A stretch of DNA of 64,000 nt from Gigaspora margarita. Its lineage: Eukaryota; Glomeromycota; Glomeromycetes; Diversisporales; Gigasporaceae. Each line of letters begins with the position of its first letter. The stretch's first letter is position 1. The notes beneath the pieces are model-generated. The model was not told the origin of the DNA and did not search any database. It saw only the letters and a list, made by a program, of their open reading frames with translations. Positions 10,771-21,906 of the stretch are shown one piece after another. Position numbers and translations under genes: made by a program. The DNA lies in the NCBI GenBank assembly GCA_009809945.1, contig WTPW01000559.1:1-64000 (forward strand), in the 5' to 3' direction.

Positions 10771-11026
10771 TGGGCTGCCATCAATAGAAATAAAGCAGAT
10801 TAACATTTTAAGAAAATTAATACCTTTACTTTCACACTCATGTCTCATTGAATATTGAAGCTATCTTGATGATTTAATAGTCAAAAGAAAGTCTATGTCT
10901 AAGCTTTCTTATGAATATTAAATTATCAAAATAGCTTCAATATTCAATAAGGTATGAGCTGTGAAAATAAATGTATTGATTTTTTTTAAGATATTGATCT
11001 GCCTTATTTTTGTTGATGGCAGCCCA
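10771..11026. mobile_element. Full-length palindromic MITE, TA target
   Basis: Starts TGGGCTGCCATCAA and ends with its complement, with TA on both outer sides. The whole 256 bp folds back: the left half to about 10895 is the near reverse complement of the right half. TA duplication with long terminal repeats suggests a Tc1/mariner-type non-autonomous element. The paired halves agree at roughly nine bases in ten by eye. Confidence 0.88.
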
Positions 11027-11028
11027 TA

Positions 11029-12469
11029 TGTGGATGGGATTGTATTGAAATTAAACCTTACCATTCTGGTGAAAAACAGTATGTGACTCACTAATGCATG
11101 TTATTAACATCATCTATATCTTAGTTAATTTCAAAGATACAAATGTGTGCATAATGAACAGAAATCTATTTGTTAAATTTCAAAGATACAGTGTGTGTAA
11201 CAATTGAAAGTCAATGTTTTTAAAAAAATAAATATAAATAGTTGACAACTGATTATTAATTCATAGTAATAGATCAATTATGAATTATGATAAATTATTA
11301 TAAATTATTATGAAATTAACATACAAAGAACATAATTACCAATTTAAATAGTATCATCACTTAAATTTTCTTATGGTCTAACTATGATTTTGGATATATC
11401 AAATCATAAACAGCAAAGTGCAATTGAATCTTTTTTTATTTTGATGATTTTTCTATAATAGTGCTCAGCTTACCACAGCTCAATATAGCTCAGCTCAATG
11501 TTGTAATACTACAGTTGCTTTTTTATGCATTTTTTTACTTAAATAAATTAATAAGATTAGCTAATTTTCACAATTAGAGCAAATGGGAACAGATTCAGAA
11601 AATTTGAGTTTTATGAATTTGAGTGCACCATTTTACTATATTAAAGATTAAAAAAATTATATAGTAAATTAAATTATATAGCAAATATTCTACACCATTA
11701 ATCATAATATCAACTTGGCATTAGATATAATTAATAATCAGTTGTATCAGATTTGTATCATAAATTTAATCTATATGTAGGTTATATGCAAAAATCTTAA
11801 CTTATTCAAAAACAAATAAATAAAAATCATTACTCCTACCAAAAAAGAATTTTGTGAAAATCAGCATAGTGAACATCAAAAAAGTTGAATGATACCATCC
11901 CTTCATATTTCATATTGCATATTCCATGTAATTATACTAGTATACTATTGATTACAATATGTATATATCACAGATGCATATTATGAAAGAATCATTTAAA
12001 TCTACTATTTGTACCATGTTATTATTTAAACTTCTGTTATTTAGCATGGTAAACATTTTTAAATAATTACTTTTTGCATTGTGGCTTTTGTCTAGATAAT
12101 ACTATTTCTTGACATTCATTTTCCTAAAATTTTTAGATTGCCCTAATTTAAGCCAAGGCCACACCAAGTTAAACCTATATTTAACATAACCCCCCTCTTT
12201 TGAGCCTCAGATAGAGGGGGTAATAAATATTACTTAATATAAAAATCATCTTAACTGTTCAAAAAATTTTTTAGCAAATCAAACCCTCATGTTTTTTATT
12301 TTCCCTTTATATTTAGAGTTGCAGATCATTTATTAGTATTATATTAAACATAGAATCAAATTGGAATGGCCTAATTTAGAATTAGCATTTGTTAGATTTG
12401 TATTGAGAAAATAGTTGTCAAATAAATTTGACCATATGTACATATATACAATACTATATCTAAAATTTT
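11029..12469. other. AT-rich stretch without recognisable genes
   Basis: Stops in every frame. Near 11462-11505 a short AGCTCA-rich repeat occurs. Nothing else supported. Confidence 0.4.
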
Positions 12470-12656
12470 ATTATACTAGGAAAATGGAAACTATTTAGAG
12501 TCTGAAGGACCAAATATAAGCCAATAAGCATTAGTTGGATTGTTTTGATTTTTGTTTTTTTACATTACACCTGATCTAGCCAATCAAAATTTGTAATTTG
12601 TGGACACACAAACATCGACTACTTTTGCCTTTACAGTATATGTCCTTTGGACAATG
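12470..12656 (+). repeat. Dispersed repeat U, copy 1
   Basis: Shares, in order, GGAAACTATTTA, AGCCAATAAGCAT, ACACCTGATCTAGCCAATCA, CACACAAACAT and a GTCCTTTGGACAAT-like end with 14986-15180. Probably a MITE family. Its exact ends are unclear. Confidence 0.55.
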
Positions 12657-13257
12657 ATCTTTATAAATTACACAAATCTATGAATTTACATTTTTAAAAT
12701 TTTTTCTAAAACATTAGTAAAAATATGCTACATTTTTAAACAAACTTATTGCTAAGGTTTCTATGAATCAAACAGTAAAAAAACATAAAAAAAAGAACTT
12801 CTCTATATAAAACACCATGCTCTCAAATATTGGCAATTATTTTACCTATTTCTATTTTTTTCTTTTCTAGTGTGCAAATTTGTAATGTAAAAAGTAATTG
12901 AGTAGATGCACTATGATGAGAGCTTTTAGCAAAATGAAACTTTAAAAGGCTAGTACATTATTAAAGTAGTAGAGAAAATCAAGAAAAACTATTCTTTAGT
13001 AAGTAGAACACTTATTAATTTAATGTAACTGATATATTTAAGCTATTCAATTCATTAATACTTACTATTATATTGCTTTTTAACTAGTTCTATTTATTCA
13101 AGATAAGTTTTTAACTTTGAATAATCTTGTTGCTTCATTTTAACTAGTTGGAGTATAATTGTTAGATGAAACTTTAGATATTGATTAGGTAGTTTTAAAT
13201 GTTTAATATCATAAAAAATAGTTTGTCTAACAATACAAATTGAGGTGTAAAATAATA
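12657..13257. other. AT-rich stretch, nothing recognised
   Basis: No gene, hairpin or repeat of note was found between repeat U and the pogo-like element. Confidence 0.35.
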
Positions 13258-13259
13258 TA

Positions 13260-14472
13260 CAGTCTAACCTCTATATAGTCACACCTTTGGGATACAAAAA
13301 GTGGTAATTATATAGAGATGTGACTAATATAGCGGGAATTCTATATAATTACAATTATAATAAAATTATATATAAAAAAAAATTGTGATTATATAGAAGT
13401 TTTAATAAATAAAATTTTTAAATTTTGTTTTTTTAAATAATCAATTATAATTGCTACATAAAAAAGTTAAAATTATACTAAGTAAATCGATAATAATGCT
13501 CTAAGTAACATTATTCAGGAGACAAAATTACATATATGTTGAAATTTTGAGATAATTTGAATAACATTTTATTATTATGCTTTTACAAGTTATGCCTTGA
13601 CGAAAAAAAAATTAAAAAATTAAAAATTTTTGAACTTATCCGAAATTATAAAAATGCATTTATAAAATTTTATTCAAATGATTTCAAAACTTCAGAATAT
13701 ATGTAATTTTGTATTCTGAATAACTTTACTTAGATAACTATTATGATTTACTTAATATAATTTTGACTTTTATATGTAGCTACGATATAAGATTATTTAA
13801 AAAATAAATTAAAAAATTCTTTTTTTAAATAATCGTATATCATAGCTATATATAAAAGTCAAAATTATATTAAGTAAATCGAAGGAAATGATCTAAGTAA
13901 AAGTTATTCAGGATACAAAATTACATATATCTTAAAATTTTGAAATAATTTAGATAAAATTTTATTAATACACTTTTATAATTTAAAGTTAAATTCAAAA
14001 ATTTTTAATTTTTTTTAGTTTTTTTTCACCTAAGCATAACTTGTAAAAGTGTAATAATAAAATGTTATTTAAATATCTCAAATTTTAACATATATGTAAT
14101 TTTGTCTCCTGAACAATATTACTTAGAGCATTATTATCGATTTAGTTAGTACAATTTTAACTTTTATATGTAGCAATTATAATCGATTATTTGAAAAAAA
14201 ACAAAATTTAAAAATTTTTATTTGTTAAAAAATAATAAAATAGCATAAAAATATTTATAATAATAAAATAATTAATCCAAAATATTTATAATAATGATGT
14301 AATTATGTAGAAGTAGTTTTATATAGGTAGTAAATAAAAATTGTGATAGTGATTATAATGCAAATGTGCTTATATAGAGGTGAAAATGATAGTAAAAAGG
14401 TTGGTAAATTTACAAAAGTGATTATATTGGATTTGTGACTATATAGAGGGTGACTATATAGAGGTTAGACTG
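13260..14472. mobile_element. pogo-like fold-back element, doubly palindromic
   Basis: Ends CAGTCTAACCTCTATATAGT and its complement, with TA on both outer sides, as in pogo/Tigger elements of the Tc1/mariner superfamily. The 1213 bp encode no transposase. Internally a block A (about 13452-13570) is followed by its inverted copy (13680-13790), then again A (13830-13960) and inverted A (14070-14175). Each half is therefore a palindrome and the two halves are themselves inverted. Markers in each block include CAAAATTACATATAT and AAATCGATAATAATG or close variants. Confidence 0.9.
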
Positions 14473-14692
14473 TATTTAAAATAATAAATTATATATATGT
14501 ACCCAAAGGTATATATACCCGCATCATATAATCTATAGATCAGCACCAAAATTCAAGATAAGATGTAATATTAACAATTAGAAAAAGTCAAAACAAACAT
14601 TTGTTTGACAAAAATTACTTATTTCGAAAAAACTGTATAAAAACCATCTTCTGTGCATTAATTAAAAGTTTTTCTTGAGCTATTTTACTATA

Positions 14693-14931
14693 TAGGGTCT
14701 TTGCTAGAAAAACTATAGTTAGAGACTATTTAGATTTTAACAATAAAATTTGAAATTGCTAGCTATCTATTAATCTAATTTGAATAAACTTTTTTTATTT
14801 TATAAAGCTATTTAAGCTTTATAAAGTAAAAAAAGTTCATTCAAATTGGAAAAATAGATAGCTAGCAATTTCAAATTTTATTGTCAAAATCTAAATAGTC
14901 TCTAACTGTGGTTTTTCTAGCAAAGACCCCA
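14693..14931. mobile_element. Full-length palindromic MITE, TA target
   Basis: The left half (TAGGGTCTTTGCTAGAAAAA...) and the right half (...TTTTTCTAGCAAAGACCCCA) are reverse complements over nearly the whole 239 bp, meeting around 14811. TA flanks both sides. Internal landmarks AATTGCTAGCTATCTATT and its complement confirm the fold. Non-autonomous, Tc1/mariner-like by target site. Confidence 0.88.
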
Positions 14932-14985
14932 TATAATAGTCTATACCCTAACTCTAATATAGTTTTCACTCTAACTCTAACCTAA

Positions 14986-15180
14986 TACTAGAAAAATAGG
15001 AACTATTTAAAGTCAAAGAACAAAAATATTACACCTGATCTAGCCAATAAGCATCAGTTTTCTATTGTTTTAATTGGTTTTTTATGTTATACCTGATCTA
15101 TCCAATCAGAAGTTAGAATTTGCTAACACACAGACATTGGGTATACTATGGCTCTACCTGTAGTGTCCTTCGAACAATAA
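14986..15180 (+). repeat. Dispersed repeat U, copy 2
   Basis: Second copy of the repeat at 12470-12656, in the same orientation. It contains an internal short duplication of ACACCTGATCTAGCCAAT. Confidence 0.5.
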
Positions 15181-15324
15181 ACAATGTTGATATTACTGGT
15201 TTTGTATATAATATAATATGATCAAAATAATAGGTACAAAAAATTTAATGTACTCTACATGTATAACAAAATTAATTCCTAAAATAATATATTTAAACTT
15301 ACAATATTTTTAAGAAAACATGTG

Positions 15325-15645
15325 TTTGTTACTGGCAGTAACTATCACCAGAACATGATCAACCAATTAGATTGTGTAATGTTATGATCAAAACAAAACA
15401 AAGCATCAAAACTTACTATTGTTAGGGTCAGGGTTAGAGGCATAGTTGGGTTTGGGTAAAGCTTAATATATAGTAAAATTTGCAAGGAATTTTTTTTCAC
15501 ATAAAAAAAAGTAGGTTTATAGACAAAATTTTAAGTTAGAAGTGATTTTCAAAAAAATTAAAGTTTTTGCCATTTTCACATTATACATGATCTTTTGATC
15601 TAATTGGTCGATCACACTCTGGTGTCTGTCACCGCTGGTAACAAA
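15325..15645 (+). mobile_element. MITE family V with telomere-like array and core motif
   Basis: Inverted ends of about 45 bp: TTTGTTACTGGCAGTAACTA and the complement of CACCGCTGGTAACAAA, continuing to GATCRACCAATTAGAT. Inside, in order: GTTAGGGTCAGGGTTAG, then AAAATTTGCAAGGAATTTTT, then AAAATTTTAAGTTAGAAGTG. A reversed copy is at 20041-20350. The superfamily is not clear because no TSD is evident. Confidence 0.8.
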
Positions 15646-15671
15646 TAGATTCACTCTATTTTTAATTTAGA

Positions 15672-15945
15672 ATGATTTTTTAACACCTGGGCTTGGTGCA
15701 GGAAAAAGTGATGAATTTAACAAAAAACATTATCAAAAAAAATTAATTTCTTATGTGATACTGATTAGAATTATATAACTTTGGTATTATTTGATTCATC
15801 TCATCAAGACAAATCAAATAGTACCAAGATCACATAATTCAGTTTAATAGTTCACAAGATAATTAATTTTTTGTAATGAATTTTTTTTGTTAATAGATAG
15901 CAGCACACTCTTTGTACTACTAGTAGTACAGTTTTAAAATTCATA
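15672..15945 (+). repeat. Repeat W, copy 1, interrupted by a TTAA-target MITE
   Basis: GGGCTTGGTGCAGG ... TAGCAGCACAC and the palindrome GTACTACTAGTAGTAC match the inverted copy at 18779-18870, which lacks the 169-bp insertion present here at 15721-15889. The pair therefore shows a filled and an empty site. Confidence 0.7.
15721..15889. mobile_element. Palindromic MITE with TTAA target duplication
   Basis: Element of 169 bp starting CAAAAAACATT and ending AATGAATTTTTTTTG, flanked on both sides by TTAA. The homologous uninterrupted site at 18779-18870 (reverse strand) has a single TTAA, which confirms insertion with 4-bp duplication (piggyBac-like target choice). The arms pair through AATTAATTTCTTATGTGAT and its complement. 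The centre carries GATTCATCTCATCAAGAC, a motif repeated in other fold-backs here. Confidence 0.8.
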
Positions 15946-16082
15946 AAAATCCAAAAAATTATAAACTTAAATAATTTTTAGCAAAAATATTTATTTAATA
16001 TTTTAGTTTAATTCTATTAAATTTATTTTAAAATTAATAATTAATTTATTTAAAAAAAGCTTTTTTATTTAGACAATTATCT

Positions 16083-16405
16083 TTCATCACTAGTGCGATG
16101 CATCACTACCCCCTGATCGACCAATCGTTTTGTTTGTTTTAATTTTATATTAATCAAAACAAAACAAATAGCGGCCAGGTTAAGATAGAGTTAGGGGTTT
16201 GTTTAGGCAATAGTTAGATGACCTCCTAACCCAAAATTTCGCAAGGAATTTTTTTTGTTAAGAAAAAATTGTAGTTTCTTAGTCAAAATTTTAAGTTAAA
16301 AACGATTTTTAAAAAATTGTTGTTTTGCTTCGATTTCACATTACACCTGATCCGGCATCTCGATTGGTCGATTAGAAGGTGGTGATGCATCGCACTGATG
16401 ATGAA
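16083..16405 (+). mobile_element. MITE with core motif, GTGCGATGCATCAC ends
   Basis: Ends TTCATCACTAGTGCGATGCA and the complement of GATGCATCGCACTGATGATG. The inverted repeats extend through GATCGACCAATCG. The interior has the telomere-like GTTAGGGG, then AAAATTTCGCAAGGAATTTT, then AAAATTTTAAGTTAAAAACG, the same order as family V although the outer ends differ. Confidence 0.8.
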
Positions 16406-16544
16406 TGATAACTCTCTTTTATTTAAATCTATTTTTTAAAACTTTAATGTACTACCTGTAGTACATCTTTTTAAAATTTTGTATATTATTAATAAATTTT
16501 ATAATTTAAAAGTTTTATTATATAAAAAAGAGTACATTTATTCA

Positions 16545-16880
16545 TTGCATAGTGCGACATAACTTATATGTTGCTTTTACATGATCAACCAATCTAAATT
16601 TAATTCTGTGTAATATAGCACAATCAGAAAATTTCAAAACAAAATGTTCGTTTTGTCAAAAATCAGGCATAACTCAAAATTTAGTATATGAAACTACTCT
16701 TCGAGTTTTAACAAAAAAAATTCCTTGCAAAATTTTACTATAAAACACCCCTCCCTTTACCTATACACTACTTTTAGCTCACCCTAACCCTAATCAACAA
16801 AAAACAGGTTGTTTTAGTTGTTTTGATTTATATTAGATGTGATCTTATAATCTGCAACAGATGCGACAACATCGCATCTG
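16545..16880 (-). mobile_element. Probable MITE with core motif, diverged ends
   Basis: Left end ATTGCATAGTGCGACATAAC with CATGATCAACCAATC. The interior holds AAAAAAATTCCTTGCAAAAT followed by CACCCTAACCCTAATC. This is the core and telomere-like block in reverse orientation. The right end near 16850-16880 (GATGCGACAACATCGCATCT) is only partly complementary. Confidence 0.55.
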
Positions 16881-16899
16881 CGTTGTATAGATTATCTCA

Positions 16900-17590
16900 T
16901 AAAAAAATATTTGAAATTTTTGTTATTAAAAATTAGAGAATAACTATGATTAACTGGAAAATTTACCAGTTACACAGATTGGTGATCTATATATGAATTT
17001 ATATTTTTTGTTTACATCTATTTTTTTCTTTTTAATAGTTTTTCTAATTTAGTTGGCTTTTTTTATATAGCATTGATTCTCTTACCTTTAGTGTAGTTGT
17101 TCATTGATCTCATTGTTATTCAGTGTCATCGCTTTTAGATGTCATCATTTTTGGTATCATTATTTTTCAGTGTTGTCATTTTGGTATTGCTATTTTTTAG
17201 GTGCTTTATTTGGCTTATAGCAGTAAAATTGTTATAGTTGAAGCTTCGTTGTATGTTGGTGCTTTCATATTGTTAACATTGTCGTTATTTTAACATTGTT
17301 GTTATTTTTATGATGGTTACTAATCACTTGTTTTTTTTCTGTTTGGTTTGTTGCTATTGTTGGTTCATGTTCTCTAGATTTGTCATTCTTTTATGAGTAC
17401 CTGCTTTCATCAGTTATAGTTTTTTGGCATCATTTCATTATTCTTGGTTCTCTTTATTTGTGATGTATCGCTATTACTTGGTATCTTCACTTATAGTTGT
17501 CTGTCTTGTGCTACAAGCCATTAATGTTTGTTACCATTTCCCTATAAGAAAAGTGGTATGGGCTGTAGTACAAGTTGGTATTAGAAATAC
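16900..17590 (+). repeat. T/G-biased degenerate tandem repeats
   Basis: Loose copies of GTCATTTTGGTATTGCTATT and GTTAACATTGTCGTTATTTT with strong strand asymmetry (few C or A). The complement resembles the A-rich degenerate arrays at 59400-60500. An open frame at 17424-17642 falls in this and the neighbouring repeat and is not believed to be a gene. Confidence 0.5.
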
Positions 17591-17594
17591 TATA

Positions 17595-17900
17595 AAATGG
17601 CACATTCAGAGGACACATATGTTTACATTATATACGCGTTAGCTGGTAATACATTTTGGCTCATTTTATGGAGAATGAAAGGCGAGTAAAGAATTTTTTT
17701 ATTTTACTAATGAAGCTTTCTTGTGTGTCTTACCAAAAAAAATTCCTTACAAAATTTGCTTTATATGCAGTTAGCTTGTTCATCTCATATTGACTACTTA
17801 TGTAAATTTATGTTTTAATAGCTAATCCACATCATTATCATGGTGGCATGTATTACTTGTGCCAAATTCTGTGCTGATTTGGCTAGTAAACTGCTGCAAA
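17595..17900 (-). repeat. Dispersed repeat S, copy 2
   Basis: Inverted copy of 9810-10130. It includes the core motif as AAAAAAAATTCCTTACAAAA. The two copies bracket about 7.4 kb of other elements, but nothing shows they form one unit. Confidence 0.7.
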
Positions 17901-17929
17901 GCCTGAGCTATTTATACAGATTAAAGCCA

Positions 17930-18180
17930 TAGATTAGGATTAGTGGTATAGGGTTAAAATAGAATTAGAGGATTGCATGAATTTGGGTTAGGATAGGATA
18001 GGATTAGTATAAGAGCTGAAGAGTTGAGGTAAGAGCTAAAAGGGTTGGGGTTAGGGTAAGGGTAGTGCAGAATTAGGGTTAGGCTAATATTAGATAAAAG
18101 GAATGGGGTTATGGTAGAGTAAGGGTAGTGCAGGATTAGGATTAGGCTAGTATTAGGTAAAAGAGTAGATTAATACATTT
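17930..18180 (+). repeat. Degenerate telomere-like tandem repeat
   Basis: GGGTTAGGGTAAGGG and GGATTAGG variants. The stretch 18045-18165 contains a clear duplication of about 60 bp (GGTAGTGCAGRATTAGG and GGCTARTATTAGRTAAAAG in each). It is interstitial, flanked by transposon sequence on both sides, so it is not a chromosome end. Confidence 0.65.
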
Positions 18181-18778
18181 TAAAAGTAGTTTTGCACATT
18201 ATATAAATAAATATAAAATAAATATATCTTGAAATAATAATAAATATGAAATTGTTTTTATAATTTTATTGGTCGATTTGGATTTGTGTAATAGAGAAAT
18301 TTTCCCTGGTTAAGATTAGAAATTCTCTTTTATTAAAAATTATTATAGTTTATATTATAAAAATATTATTTTCTTTTATAAGCTTTTAATTGCAAAACTT
18401 TACTATATATAGTAATAAAAGTTGTACAAAGTTTAAAAAATTTTTAAAAAAATTTTATTAAATTATTTGTTTTAATTTTTTAATAAATGTTGTAAAAAAC
18501 TTTGTTGTTTATTAAAATTAATTATAATCTTATTATTTAAGCTAATATATTTTGAGCAATAGATGTTTAAAATTTAAAAAAATTTAAAAATCTATTTTTA
18601 TTAGATACAAACTAGATTAAAGTTCTAAACAAAAATATTTTTTATAAAATTCTAGAGAACACTTTATATTATAAAAAATTCACATATGTAATTGCAAATA
18701 GTTAAGATATTTTTAAAAAATATTTAATAGAATATTTAATTTTTAAATTAATAGTAAGTGGCTTTAAAGACTGTCACA
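18181..18778. other. AT-rich stretch, nothing recognised
   Basis: Long A/T runs and closed frames. No terminal repeats could be paired. Confidence 0.35.
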
Positions 18779-18870
18779 ATATAGTACAATGTACTACTAG
18801 TAGTATAGTGTGCTGCTATCCATTAATTTCATCCCTTTTACTGCAACAAGCCCAATTTGAAGTAATCTTA
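18779..18870 (-). repeat. Repeat W, copy 2 (empty site)
   Basis: Inverted copy of 15672-15945 without the 169-bp TTAA element. Read in reverse complement it joins GGGATGAAATTAATGGATAG directly. Confidence 0.7.
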
Positions 18871-19316
18871 CATAGTATGAAGACTCTTGAATTCGAATAC
18901 AAAATTTGTGTTTAGTCCAAATAATTCATGAAAAAAGATAGATCGAATCTTTGTATTTTATTCTAGCAATTTATTGAGTAGAATGCTTGAATTATTGTTA
19001 ACTGTATTTATTTGTATTGATTATATATTTGAGATTATTTATTAATTGGCATATTTAAATTAATTAAATAATTTTCATTTGACTTTTTATTTAAAATAAA
19101 TAAACATTTTTTTAATAAATTTACAGATTTTGTACTAATTTTTGTTCTAATCTTAGTCTTAATCTTAGTTCTAATCATTTTATAACTTGTAACTAGCCTG
19201 AAGCCTTTGAGTAAAATAGATTCACATGGGAATAACTTTGTTGGTATTTGTTTACAAACCTAGTTGAAATTTTAATAAGCTGTATTCAACCTATTAAAAT
19301 TTAAAAAATTACCTTA
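18871..19316. other. AT-rich stretch, nothing recognised
   Basis: Contains a short CTTAGTCTTAATCTTAGTTC repetition near 19152. No gene seen. Confidence 0.35.
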
Positions 19317-19319
19317 TTA

Positions 19320-19833
19320 GGCTGTGCAAATAAAATTAATTGTTTCTCGTAACATATTATTAAGGTAAAAGATACCCGAGACCTGGTTGTTATTGTAAAA
19401 TGTTATATAAAATTTTAAATATATATATTTTTATTGATTTTTACTAATTATACACGGGGTGTATGGTACACGGGTATTAATTTTATTAATTCTGTGATTT
19501 GCAAATTTGTGTAACATGCAAATCAAAACAATTTCTACGAACGAAAAATTAAGCCCTTTCTTATGGTTAGGGTAAGGGTGAATTTGGGATTGGGGTGAGG
19601 TATAGTTTATACCAAAATTTCGCAAGGAATTTTTTTTGTTAGAAGCCAACAAGAGATTTCATAATCAAAATTTTGGGATATTGGCTGGTTTTATTCACCC
19701 CCGTGTTCAAACACCCCGTGTACAAATAGTAATTGTCATTTTTATTTATTTATATATATAAAAATAATTTTAATTTTTTCAAAAAAAGCACCCAGCCAGG
19801 TTACAAGAAACAATTATTTTTGTTTGCATGGCC
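19320..19833. mobile_element. PIF/Harbinger-type MITE, TTA TSD, carrying a nested MITE
   Basis: Ends GGCTGTGCAAATAAAATTAA and, in reverse, GGCCATGCAAACAAAAATAA, pairing on through ATTGTTTCTYGTAAC. TTA occurs on both outer sides (19317-19319 and 19834-19836). A 3-bp TTA/TAA duplication with G-initial ends is typical of PIF/Harbinger. The centre is occupied by a separate TA-target MITE. Confidence 0.82.
19453..19720 (+). mobile_element. Nested MITE with CACGGGGTGT ends and core motif
   Basis: Ends CACGGGGTGTATGG and the complement of ACACCCCGTG, with TA on both outer sides. Interior: GGTTAGGGTAAGGG followed by CAAAATTTCGCAAGGAATTT and TTTTTTGTTAGAAG. The ends are unrelated to families V and W, yet the internal order is the same. 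An open frame on the minus strand here is incidental. Confidence 0.8.
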
Positions 19834-20040
19834 TTAGTAATAATTCTAGTTTAACTAGCTTAAAATTTCTTTGTAATCACATGATTTCTAAACCTGACAA
19901 GGTCTACTTGTTAAATCTGGTATATAACTTGCAACTTTTTTAATGGTTCTAGTGGTTTATAATTTTTCAAACAAGCTTGGTAAGTTTATAGAAGCGAAAT
20001 AGTGAGCAGTTTTATACATATAAAATAAGAGTGAATCTAT

Positions 20041-20350
20041 TAGTCACCGGAGTGTGATTGACCAATTAGATCAACGAATCATGAGTAATGTGAAAATGTA
20101 AAAACTTTGATTTTTTTAAAAAATCACTTCTTACTTAAAATTTTGTCTATGAAACTACTTTTTTTTATGCAAAAAAAAAAAATTCCTTGCAAAATTTTAC
20201 TATATTACTAAACTTTACCCGAACCTTAACCATGGCTCTAATCCTGACCCTAACAATAGCGAGTTTCGACGCTTTGTTTTTATTTTGATCAAACATTACA
20301 CGATCTAATTGGTCGATCATGCTCTGGTGACTGTCACCGCCGGTGACACT
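20041..20350 (-). mobile_element. MITE family V, reversed copy
   Basis: Reverse-orientation relative of 15325-15645: GTGTGATTGACCAATTAGAT at the left, AAAAAAATTCCTTGCAAAAT in the middle, and GATCATGCTCTGGTGACTGT at the right. The left end is slightly shortened. The minus-strand frame across it is not a gene. Confidence 0.8.
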
Positions 20351-20609
20351 TTTTCTAAAAATGAAACAAAATGCCAACTTTAAGTGATGCATTCTTCTCG
20401 GGTTTATTTTGTATTGTATTTTAAACTTGCAAAGAATAAAGAAATCAACTTTCTGAATTGTCAAAATGCATGTTACAAGTGCAATTTCCTTTCTAAAAAC
20501 CCTTGAAATAAATGATTGAATGTAGGTGACCGTTGCAATTTACTATGAAAATTGAACCCATCATATGCATATCGATCACTCAAACTTCATTATAGTTAAT
20601 GTAGGTATT

Positions 20610-20888
20610 TAGTAAAGCAGTACTGTACATTCGGACGGACATACGAAAATTATACCAAATTTTGATCGTACGTATGGTTAATGTAGTATGCAAATTTTAA
20701 TTTTTATATGTAACTCTTTTTTATGTTTAGGGTTAGGGTAAGCGCCAATATGATCTTTTTTCAGGTTGAGTTAGTAGGAAAATTAACTTTAATTTGACGA
20801 AATTTTCTTTTATAAACCGTACGTACGTGCTATCATGAATTCTATACGTCCGTCCTAATTTGCGTTTCCATACCGTACTACTTTACTA
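20610..20888. mobile_element. MITE with GGACGGACRTA subterminal repeats
   Basis: Ends TAGTAAAGCAGTACTGTA and the complement of TACCGTACTACTTTACTA. Just inside them are GGACGGACATACG and, reversed, GGACGGACGTATAG. The interior has GTTTAGGGTTAGGGTAAGC. About 279 bp, non-autonomous. Confidence 0.75.
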
Positions 20889-20899
20889 TTCCGAACTTA

Positions 20900-21096
20900 G
20901 GCCGTTTGAAGTTAAATTTTCGGTTAACATCACCCCTAAGCTGAAGTCTCCCCGAAAAATGAACAACCAATAAACCGCTGGATGATTCTCGTTAATCACC
21001 TGATTTACAATGACATTGACCCATCTTTATTCGTTTTTATATGTTCATTTCATATGTTCGTTTCACGTTAACCGAAAGAATCAACTTCAAACGGCC
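20900..21096. mobile_element. PIF/Harbinger-type MITE, TTA TSD
   Basis: Ends GGCCGTTTGAAGTT and its exact complement, continuing through TTTCGGTTAAC, giving about 34 bp of inverted repeat. TTA on both outer sides (20897-20899, 21097-21099). 197 bp without coding. The very similar ends suggest moderate youth. Confidence 0.88.
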
Positions 21097-21099
21097 TTA

Positions 21100-21676
21100 A
21101 GATAATGCAATCAAGCTAACATAGTACGAGCCAAATTTCTGAGCGAATTCCGGAATATCAGCAACTTCAATTAAAAATGCCATGCACATGATGCACATAA
21201 ATATGAATACCAAGATGTGACACCACCATTTGGGTCGAACGCTTGTCGTGTGATTTATGATGATCACTGGGTCAGGGACGATGATTTTCTGGAGTGACAA
21301 AATACCGTGCAAAATTATTCTGCAAAATTCTGTGATCTGACCAGAATTACATAAATCGGCCACATTATGGTGTAAATTCCGGCCAAAATCAATGTCAGCC
21401 AGCATTACTATGAGCTAAAATCACAATTATTATAAGGTAATTCCGTGATTTTTCTGCAAAATTCCGTAAACGCAGAAAAACATCGTCCCGGCACTGGGTT
21501 CTGTAAAAGTGGCAGTTAGTTCCGAAGCGATGTGTATCGGATAAAGTCATACTAATAACAATTAACCCTAAAATTATCCAAAATACTACCGGTACTTTAA
21601 ACTTTAATAATGAAAGGTTTCAATCGAGAATGGAAAGATTCTGTCCGAGTAATGAAGGTTATGAAGATTTATGTAA
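21100..21676. other. Unassigned stretch of higher GC
   Basis: Contains TCTGCAAAATTCYGTRA twice (near 21318 and 21450) and GAATTCCGGAAT. A 102-codon frame on the minus strand (21405-21097) is open but has no motif I recognise and starts inside the flanking MITE. I do not call it a gene. Confidence 0.35.
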
Positions 21677-21679
21677 TTA

Positions 21680-21899
21680 CAGCTGATTTGAAAATTAGTG
21701 GGACATTTGAAAATTTGCTTGATTCCCGAAACCTTTCAGATTCGTCTTACGAATCATCTAACTCTTCGGAAATCTCATCACTATTTTCGGATCGAAGTTC
21801 CGAAGACAATGACGTGGTTTATGATTTGTAAGATGAATCCGAAAAGTTTCGGGAATTAAGCAAAATTTTCAAATGTCACACTAATTTTCGAATCAGCTG
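21680..21899. mobile_element. MITE with 50-bp inverted ends, TA target
   Basis: CAGCTGATTTGAAAATTAGT and the complement of CTAATTTTCGAATCAGCTG, pairing on through ACATTTGAAAATTT and ATTCCCGAAAC. TA on both outer sides. The plus-strand frame at 21610-21831 starts outside the element and runs into it; its Ser-rich end is translated inverted repeat, not a protein domain. Confidence 0.85.
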
Positions 21900-21906
21900 T
21901 AAAATA

